From assembly GCA_029555385.1 (NCBI GenBank), contig JAKPSH010000117.1, forward strand, positions 1 to 49,106: a DNA stretch of 49,106 nucleotides. Direction: 5' to 3'. This document shows positions 43,140-49,106 of this stretch, piece by piece. Both the position numbers and the translations under genes were made by a program. The number at the start of each line of letters is the position of its first letter. Within the stretch, counting starts at the first letter, position 1. The DNA is from Pseudomonadota bacterium (lineage in GTDB: Bacteria; Bdellovibrionota_C; UBA2361; SZUA-149). Under the pieces are notes generated by a model. The model saw nothing but the letters and a program-made list of their open reading frames with translations. It was not told the origin of the DNA and searched no databases.

Positions 43140-44509
43140 TGATGAAAACCGGAAGTCAATTCATCCACCGCATTATGAGACAGAGACGAGACGCCGGCAA
43201 TGGCGAACAGCGGAGTTTGCTGAAGCAAATGAGCAGCGAAGCAATTTCACGAAACGAAGAATCCGGCCAAAATCCAGTGGAGGAAACGGCTTCTACTTTC
43301 TGGCGGCAGCCCTGGGGCTACCAGCAAAGTTTTCTTATCGTCGGCGGTGCGGTAATCACCGGCTTTCTTATTGAATATGCAGACAGCGGCGCTGGCATTG
43401 CACCGCCAATGTGGCCGGTTAACGCCGCGATTCTTGTTCTGCTCATATTCGCCATCCTAGTTTTGCACACGCTCAGACAACGCTCAGCGTTTGTGCGCTG
43501 GCTCGGAAGCATACCCGCAAGCGTCTCCGCCATTGTCTGCCTTTTTCTCCTTTCACTTATCGCGGGCATTGTGCCGCAGCGCTATTTCGGCCCGGGCGCT
43601 GCCCAGTCTCTCGGCTTGCATCATATCATCAATAGCTGGGCCTTCGCGCTGTGCGTTGTCTTTGTCCTGTTTTCGCTCGGCCTTGCTGCCGCAAGGCGCT
43701 TGTTCCCTAGTTGCGCAGCCAACCTGGGCTTCCTCGCCAATCATCTTGGGCTTTGGATCATCATCGCCGGGTTGGCTTTCGGCGCTGGCGACCTGGAACG
43801 CCTGCGGATGAATTTGACGGAAGGTGAAACAACGGACGAGGCCGTCTCCGCCGATGAGCGGCAGAGGGCAAAAATGCCCTTTTCGCTTAAGCTTCACGAT
43901 TTCAGGATTGATGAATTTCAGCCGCAGTTGACCATCGTTGATCAGCACGGTTTTTTTAAGGAACAGCGCCGCAACGACTTGGCCATCGTCAAGCCTGACG
44001 CAGCTTTCGCGCTGCTCGATTGGCAGATAAAAGTCGAGGAGTATCTGCCGTCCGCGCTGCCAACGACTCAAGGATTTGTCGAATCTGCTGAAATAGGTTC
44101 TGCCCCCGCCGCTTATGTCCGGGCGGTCAACAAGAACACCGGACAAGAAAAAATAGGATGGCTGAGCACTGCGGAAGTTCATGCTCATCCATTTTTTATT
44201 CCCCTGAGCGCGGGCGAATACCTGGTAATGACGACTCCCCGGCCCAAGAAGTTCAGATCCACTATAACAGTTTACGACAGCACCGGACAGCAGTTGGAGG
44301 ATATTACGCTGGAAGTCAATCGCCCCTACTCCGTTGCGGGCTGGATGCTTTATCAACTTGGTTACGATGAACGAATGGGCAAGTGGTCAAAACTAAGCGT
44401 TATCGAAGTTGTGCGTGACCCATGGCTGCCCGTTGTTTATACGGGGATTGCGCTAATGCTGCTCGGCTCGTTTGAAATCCTGCTTAGAGCGAGGAAGAAG
44501 ATTTCATGA
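43139..44509 (+). CDS. resB: System II cytochrome c biogenesis protein ResB (Ccs1-like)
   Basis: A 456-aa membrane protein of the ResB/Ccs1 family, which works with CcsA to export and attach heme to apocytochromes. It has a polar N-terminus, three helices at about 60-170, a fourth at about 190-210, a large periplasmic domain (about 230-415) and a last helix at about 430-447. The start is the ATG overlapping the nrfA TAA; a second ATG follows immediately. Its position after nrfA suggests dedicated maturation of NrfH/NrfA, comparable to the fused NrfI of epsilonproteobacteria. Confidence 0.85.
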   Translation: MMKTGSQFIHRIMRQRRDAGNGEQRSLLKQMSSEAISRNEESGQNPVEETASTFWRQPWGYQQSFLIVGGAVITGFLIEYADSGAGIAPPMWPVNAAILVLLIFAILVLHTLRQRSAFVRWLGSIPASVSAIVCLFLLSLIAGIVPQRYFGPGAAQSLGLHHIINSWAFALCVVFVLFSLGLAAARRLFPSCAANLGFLANHLGLWIIIAGLAFGAGDLERLRMNLTEGETTDEAVSADERQRAKMPFSLKLHDFRIDEFQPQLTIVDQHGFFKEQRRNDLAIVKPDAAFALLDWQIKVEEYLPSALPTTQGFVESAEIGSAPAAYVRAVNKNTGQEKIGWLSTAEVHAHPFFIPLSAGEYLVMTTPRPKKFRSTITVYDSTGQQLEDITLEVNRPYSVAGWMLYQLGYDERMGKWSKLSVIEVVRDPWLPVVYTGIALMLLGSFEILLRARKKIS

Positions 44510-45303
44510 CTTTTCATCATTTTGAAATTGCCGCTCTTCTTGCCTCCATTCTTTGGTCATTGGGCGTTTTTCTCTCGTATTATCCGCGAAAAGGGCCGCT
44601 TTTGAAGCTTGCCAATCTTTTCGTGCTCTGTGGGATAGTTGTCCTGGCTGCGTTTACAGCAAAGCTTTGGGTCGACCTCCAGCGTCCGCCGCTTCGAACC
44701 CTAGGCGAAACCAGACTTTGGTATGCGATATTGCTCTCAGCGGCTGGGTTTGGCATTCAGCTCGCTTGGAAGATGCTCTGGCTGCAAACATATTCTCTTG
44801 TTATGGCAGTGCTCTTTCTCTTGCTTAATGCGCTCAACCCGGAGGTATTTGACCGCACCCTGATGCCGGCGCTGCAAAGCCCGTGGTTTGTCCCGCACGT
44901 AGTGGTTTATCTTGAAGCATACGCCCTTCTTGCCGCCGCTTTTCTTGTTGCCCTCCGCGGCTTGCTGCTGCTTCGCCGCAAGGAAGATCCCGGTGAAGTG
45001 ATCATCCTTGCCGACCGCCTGGTTTATGCGGGATATGCATTTCTTTCCTTCGGCCTTCTTTTTGGCGCGCTGTGGGCTAAAACGGCCTGGGGGCATTATT
45101 GGAGCTGGGATCCCAAGGAAACTTGGGCGCTGCTTACCTGGCTTGCTTACTTGTTTTACATGCACATTCGCCGGCAAAAGAAAGAAGCAGCAGCGCTTGC
45201 TTTTTGGATTCTCACGGTGAATTTTGTCGTGCTGCTTCTCTGCTGGTTCGGCATTAATTATTTGCCCACTACGCAGGACAGTGTGCACACTTATTCCGGC
45301 TAG
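44506..45303 (+). CDS. ccsA: System II heme-handling protein CcsA/ResC
   Basis: A 265-aa membrane protein with about eight helices and the tryptophan-rich heme-binding WWD segment WGHYWSWDPKETWALLTW. It delivers heme for cytochrome c attachment together with ResB, whose stop codon overlaps this start as ATGA. The conserved periplasmic His residues (in VPHVVVYLEAY and YMHIRR regions) are present. Length is typical for CcsA. It replaces the CcmABCDEFGH (system I) pathway, of which no gene is seen here. Confidence 0.94.
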   Translation: MTFHHFEIAALLASILWSLGVFLSYYPRKGPLLKLANLFVLCGIVVLAAFTAKLWVDLQRPPLRTLGETRLWYAILLSAAGFGIQLAWKMLWLQTYSLVMAVLFLLLNALNPEVFDRTLMPALQSPWFVPHVVVYLEAYALLAAAFLVALRGLLLLRRKEDPGEVIILADRLVYAGYAFLSFGLLFGALWAKTAWGHYWSWDPKETWALLTWLAYLFYMHIRRQKKEAAALAFWILTVNFVVLLLCWFGINYLPTTQDSVHTYSG

Positions 45304-45310
45304 AACTGCA

Positions 45311-46363
45311 ATGAAGCCGAATCCGTTTTTCTTTTTTGTTGCTGCAGCCATGTTTTTCTCCGCTTCCGCATCCGCTGCACCTGATGTGCAAAAGACAGAA
45401 TACACCTGCGGCGCAGTTCTGCCGCTGAGCGGAACAGTCGCTGAATGGGGAACAGTAATGAAGAACGCAATGGAAACTGCCCGGACGGATTTTAATGCCG
45501 GTAGCGTGCGTTTTTTGTACGAAGATGACCAGTATGTCCCCAAGAATACAGTGTCGGCAGTTCAAAAACTGCTTGCTGTTGACAATGTCGACTGTCTGAT
45601 AACGCTAGGCTCATCGACATCCATGTCGGCCCAAACGCTCGCCGAACGCGCCGGGGTTCCCCTCTTTGCCGTGGCGCTCAATCCTAAAGTCGGCCAAGGG
45701 ATGCACTTTGTTTTTCGTTATTATGTTCCGATAAACCGTCAGGTCGAGGCGATTTTGCGTGAGTTGCCGCGGAGGAATTATCAGCGGATCGCTTTTGTAA
45801 GCTCCACGCATGACGCAACGCTTGCCTTGCGCGATGCTCTGCTCAGCGCGAATGCCGTTGTGCCAGCGGCGGATGAGGAAATATCCGCCGGGGAAGCAGA
45901 CATCAGCGCCGTAGCGCTTAAAGTTCTAAAGAAAAAGCCCGATGCAGTTTTTTTGAATACAGTTCCCCCACAACCTTCCACCCTTGCCCGCAAGCTCCGT
46001 GAGCTGGGCTATCAAGGCCAGTTCTTCTCCGGACCGCTCCTAGAATCGCAGGAAGAGATCTCGAATTCAAACGGCGCTCTTGAAGGCGCTTGGTTTGTTA
46101 CGGTGGATAATGCGAACGCAGACGCTTTCAACACCAAGTATGAAAAGCGCTTTGGCAGCAAACCGGTAATCCTTGCGATATACGCTTATGATATTGCCAA
46201 GATCATCATTCAGGGACACCGGATGAACAAGCTCGGTGACTACATCCGCTCGCTCGAATCCTTCGAAGGTCTTGCCGGACGCTACGGATGGGATGGTGCG
46301 GGGTTTGATATCCCGGCTGCCGTTTGGGAGATCCGCGGCGGCGCGTTTAAGCGAAAACATTAG
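45311..46363 (+). CDS. Orphan branched-chain-type periplasmic binding protein in nrf operon
   Basis: A 350-aa exported type I binding protein (Peripla_BP_6 fold), with signal peptide FFFFVAAAMFFSASASAAP (about 5-23). VLPLSGTVAEWG, RFLYEDDQYVP, SSTSMSAQTLAE and LRELGYQGQFFSGP follow the same plan as the protein at 7753-8853, its clear paralogue. It begins 7 bp after the ccsA stop, so it is the fifth gene of the nrf operon. No permease genes are present. The start is the Met at the signal peptide; the frame also runs upstream through ccsA. A sensing or electron-transport-linked role is possible but unproven. Confidence 0.85.
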   Translation: MKPNPFFFFVAAAMFFSASASAAPDVQKTEYTCGAVLPLSGTVAEWGTVMKNAMETARTDFNAGSVRFLYEDDQYVPKNTVSAVQKLLAVDNVDCLITLGSSTSMSAQTLAERAGVPLFAVALNPKVGQGMHFVFRYYVPINRQVEAILRELPRRNYQRIAFVSSTHDATLALRDALLSANAVVPAADEEISAGEADISAVALKVLKKKPDAVFLNTVPPQPSTLARKLRELGYQGQFFSGPLLESQEEISNSNGALEGAWFVTVDNANADAFNTKYEKRFGSKPVILAIYAYDIAKIIIQGHRMNKLGDYIRSLESFEGLAGRYGWDGAGFDIPAAVWEIRGGAFKRKH

Positions 46364-46438
46364 CTGAAGCAGCGCTCACCGAGCGGTAAACTCCAACCGG
46401 GACCTCTCGTGACTCATCCCAATAACTCTTCGTCCCTT

Positions 46439-48643
46439 TTATTTTGCAGAAACCCCGACACGGGAAGCAACTATGATCCGCTCATAGGCGGCGGCCAGCA
46501 AACGCTCGTCTCCGCTCAACCCGAGCTTGACCGGTGAAGATGCGTAATCGTGCCGAAACTCAAGAATATTGACTCCGCGGCGCGCAACCCGCTGATCTAT
46601 CTCCATTGACAAAGTCTGCCATTCACCATCGAGAACACGTCTGTCAACTTTGGTTCCATTCAACAGAACCATAAGGCGCTGCTTCTGATTCGAAACGAAG
46701 AAAGGCTGGACTTGCAGATTAAGTTTCGCCTCAGACGCTGTGGCCAGCGGCACAAAAACAATCGACGTCCGGCCTATCGCCCATTGAATCGTCCGCTCAT
46801 CCGCCCAAGTCTCCGTTCCCGACCATCCTTCACCAAGGAACTGCTTGCTTGCTGCATTAAACTCCACCGTAAACGGCAAATCCGCAGCCGCGGCTCGCTT
46901 AACGGCCCATTCTTCAAGCTCGCTGGGATCGGCGTTCAGCACAAAAGATACTTGGGCAAGCCAAAGACCGGCGCCGCCAAGATAATAAACCACAGGTTTC
47001 ACTACACGCGCTCGCGAAAGATAGCAGGGCTGCACCGCTGTTTGATATGAATCGTGTTCATTGCACACGACAGTATGCCGGCACGACGCATCGTCGCTTC
47101 CCAAAGCGGCTTCAAAAGAAAACAGAGGCTCTCCCGCACTGGCGCAGTCTGTGCGGTATTCTATTTTCACAGCGAACAGTCCTTGCGGAAGCATTTCATC
47201 GGCAATAATCACCGCCGGCCGCGGGCCGCGCGCGCGATCGAAAAATCTGACAGGGCCCTCCTCTCTTTCCTTTGCCGTCTCGTCCGAATACATGACACCG
47301 TCAGTTTTCACTGCACGCTCCCGGTAAATGCCGCTAAAATCATTCCCCAGGCCGTATCCAGCCCATACGGCAAGTATCGCCGCCGCGGCCGCAGCAGAAC
47401 GCTTACTTCGAAGACACAGCAAGAAAGAATCAAAAATCTTTGCGCCGGCAAGCGAAGCAACAAAAACAACTTGCGGCAGCACCGGAATGATATAGCGATG
47501 AGATGACATCAAGATTAAATGAACAATCAATACGCTGAACACACATGACGGGCCAAACCAATTTTCAATGCATAAAGGCCGGCGCGCAAGCAGGACCAGA
47601 CCGGCAAAGAAAAACAGCGCAAGAATTGAACGGGCCAAAGTTTGACAGTGTTCAAGCGGAATCTTTCCAAAAGCTAACTTCCAAAATACAAGGCTCAGGG
47701 GGCGAGGGACATTCCAGCCGTCTTTAAGAAATCCCCAAAAGTAAAGAAACTTCCGCCCGGCCAATGATAAAGCCGGAAGCGGGCGCTGCCTGATAAAGGA
47801 CCATCCTTTCGGATCCGGGATGTCAAAGCTGAAACCTTGCGGATTGAACCGTGTAAGATTAAATGTTCCGTTGGCCAGCGGATTATTGCCCGCTTCGATA
47901 TTGATTGGCCCTTTTGCCGATACCGGGACGAGCACTCCGTTTGCGCGGTAAACCGAGAATATCCAAAAGCCGGCGATGAGCAGGACAGGCAACATGAAAA
48001 AGAGAGCGGCAAAAATGCGCTGCCTCGGCGGAGAAGAACGGGAACCAAGTATCGCCAGGACAAATACGGGCAAAACAGCAAGAAAAGCCTCGCGCGTGAG
48101 CACGGCACAGCCAAGGACAAGACCGCTGGCAGCGCTCCAGGCAAACATCGAGCACCCGCCTTGCCGCCGCAGCCCGTGAAGCAGAAAACTAACGGCAAAG
48201 CAGAAAAGAAACGCGGCAAGCACTTCGAACTGAAGCGTTGCCGAATAAGCGTGAAACATCGGCGAAAAAGAAATGAGGAGCGCAGCAAGAAGACCCGCTG
48301 TTTTGCCAAACATGCGGCGGGAAAGACAATAAGATTCCAAGGCGATCAGCACGATCATCATGCAGTTCAGGAGCTTTGCCGCAAGCGGTGCGTGGCCGAA
48401 CCAGCGGTAGATCCAGGTTAAATAAAAGACAAATCCTGGGGCAACGGCGGGGTTCGGTTGAAGCTTTCCTGCTTGAGCCGCTTGCCAGGCAAGGCCGTCA
48501 TAGATTGCCGTATCGATGCCCAAATTATAGACCGACAGCGCGGACCTGCTGTCGAAAGCAAGATGCAGGTTATAAAGCAGTCCTCCGATGAGGATGCCGG
48601 GCAAAAGCAGCCAGCGGAAAATGAAAGAAACAATTGCAGGCAT
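46439..48643 (-). CDS. GT39/GT-C-type membrane glycosyltransferase with C-terminal soluble domain
   Basis: A 734-aa protein. The N-terminal about 430 residues hold about ten helices and the GT-C first loop with an acidic motif, NLGIDTAIYDGLAWQAAQ, and an APGFVFYLTWIYRW segment, as in dolichyl-phosphate-mannose mannosyltransferase relatives. The rest (about 460-734) is soluble and beta-rich, containing DRARGPRPAVIIADEMLPQ and a carbohydrate-binding-like end (VNILEFRHDY). It converges on the nrf operon 75 bp away. Sugar and acceptor are unknown. It belongs functionally with the other surface-glycan genes of the window. Confidence 0.78.
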   Translation of the reverse strand: MPAIVSFIFRWLLLPGILIGGLLYNLHLAFDSRSALSVYNLGIDTAIYDGLAWQAAQAGKLQPNPAVAPGFVFYLTWIYRWFGHAPLAAKLLNCMMIVLIALESYCLSRRMFGKTAGLLAALLISFSPMFHAYSATLQFEVLAAFLFCFAVSFLLHGLRRQGGCSMFAWSAASGLVLGCAVLTREAFLAVLPVFVLAILGSRSSPPRQRIFAALFFMLPVLLIAGFWIFSVYRANGVLVPVSAKGPINIEAGNNPLANGTFNLTRFNPQGFSFDIPDPKGWSFIRQRPLPALSLAGRKFLYFWGFLKDGWNVPRPLSLVFWKLAFGKIPLEHCQTLARSILALFFFAGLVLLARRPLCIENWFGPSCVFSVLIVHLILMSSHRYIIPVLPQVVFVASLAGAKIFDSFLLCLRSKRSAAAAAAILAVWAGYGLGNDFSGIYRERAVKTDGVMYSDETAKEREEGPVRFFDRARGPRPAVIIADEMLPQGLFAVKIEYRTDCASAGEPLFSFEAALGSDDASCRHTVVCNEHDSYQTAVQPCYLSRARVVKPVVYYLGGAGLWLAQVSFVLNADPSELEEWAVKRAAAADLPFTVEFNAASKQFLGEGWSGTETWADERTIQWAIGRTSIVFVPLATASEAKLNLQVQPFFVSNQKQRLMVLLNGTKVDRRVLDGEWQTLSMEIDQRVARRGVNILEFRHDYASSPVKLGLSGDERLLAAAYERIIVASRVGVSAK

Positions 48644-48760
48644 CCGGCAAGGATAGCAGGATGCTGCAAAGCCGCAAGTTCGAAGGATTTTACGCCGCTA
48701 TCGTTATTAAATGTCGAACCGGTCATCGGTCAAAAGCCGCTGTCAGGAACACACTCTAAG

Positions 48761-48986
48761 GTTTAGAATAAGCGAAGAAATTCCCCACCGCCGGAATTCG
48801 TCCGGATATTCGTTGAATGGCGGAGATTTGTGGCATCACCCGGAAGAACGCTGAAGTCGCGCATGGACGGTGGAGAGTTTGTCGCTGCCGAGCGCTGAAG
48901 GCGCGCCGCCGCCCGCCTACAGAACTCGGCTTGCAGAAACCGGAGATGCTTCACTGCACAAGACCGCACGGCAATCCGATTTCCTG
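48761..48986. repeat. Repeat element, single unit (copy B of the 18-kb repeat)
   Basis: It begins with CTCTA ... AATAAGCGAAGAAA, the same end sequence as copy A, and matches the inverse of 18341-18571 with scattered substitutions; homology stops at 48986. An 81-codon minus-strand frame (48763-49008) overlaps it, but the differences from copy A are not mainly at silent positions and copy A has a stop, so it is treated as non-coding. Confidence 0.75.
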
Positions 48987-49106
48987 CTATGTATTGACCA
49001 CTTGTCAAGCTCGGAACGGGTTGAATTTTAAGTTTTCATTATCCTCCTTACAATCATTTTCTGCGGACGAGAAAAAAGCATTTGGGACGAAGAGATTTTG
49101 CTGTGC
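48987..49106. other. Gene-free window end
   Basis: The last 120 bases show no gene or recognisable site. The palindrome-like TTGACCACTTGTCAA near 48992 is the only structure noticed. Confidence 0.35.

Noticed and set aside
48763..49008. 81-codon minus-strand frame over repeat copy B
   Set aside because: Copy A has a stop in the same frame and the differences are not mainly silent.

Overview
This is a gene-dense chromosomal segment from a Gram-negative, probably proteobacterium-like organism. It encodes a cbb3 terminal oxidase and a NrfHA periplasmic nitrite reductase with system II (ResB/CcsA) cytochrome c maturation, several exported proteins, a tRNA-Ser whose CCA end is genomically encoded, and the right end of an IS30-family element. 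The fused CcoNO subunit, system II maturation beside NrfHA and a DUF255 thioredoxin protein would fit a deltaproteobacterial or candidate-phylum lineage. I cannot place the organism from the sequence alone.

Layout. 1-4.2 kb: IS30 remnant, then a small surface-polymer group (two FkbM methyltransferases, a GT8-like glycosyltransferase, a DUF3592 membrane protein). 4.4-9.2 kb: an exported beta-rich protein, an aldo/keto reductase, an orphan gene behind a long hairpin, an orphan Leu/Ile/Val-type binding protein and a 78-aa orphan. 9.2-15.5 kb: DUF255 protein, tRNA-Ser, an unknown gene, a GT39 glycosyltransferase and class I DAHP synthase. 15.7-18.0 kb: a two-gene ABC system. 18.0-18.6 kb: a repeat element with terminal inverted repeats, related to a second copy at 48.8 kb. 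18.6-24.8 kb: thiD, a DUF2934 gene, then thrA, a shikimate-kinase-like gene, thrC and a TerB-like gene. 24.8-27.6 kb: TerC, small orphans and an M29 aminopeptidase. 27.7-35.4 kb: a compact cbb3 locus (ccoI-ccoS-ccoNO-ccoQ-ccoP-ccoG, minus strand) with a divergent TauE/SafE-like gene. 35.5-40.1 kb: a defence island with a restriction endonuclease/methyltransferase pair and an HTH/nucleotidyltransferase pair. 40.1-41.0 kb: a gene-free region rich in inverted repeats, including an FNR-like site. 41.0-46.4 kb: nrfH-nrfA-resB-ccsA plus a second orphan binding protein. 46.4-48.6 kb: a GT39-like glycosyltransferase.

How the genes fit together. The cco and nrf loci give microaerobic respiration and nitrite ammonification, and ResB/CcsA attach the hemes. 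The thr operon has a P-loop kinase of the shikimate kinase type exactly where homoserine kinase (thrB) is expected. That gene, the methyltransferase with an inactivated tandem copy of itself, the nitrite-reductase-linked orphan binding protein and the inverted-repeat elements are the most unusual features. All functions are read from motifs and context; no database search was run.
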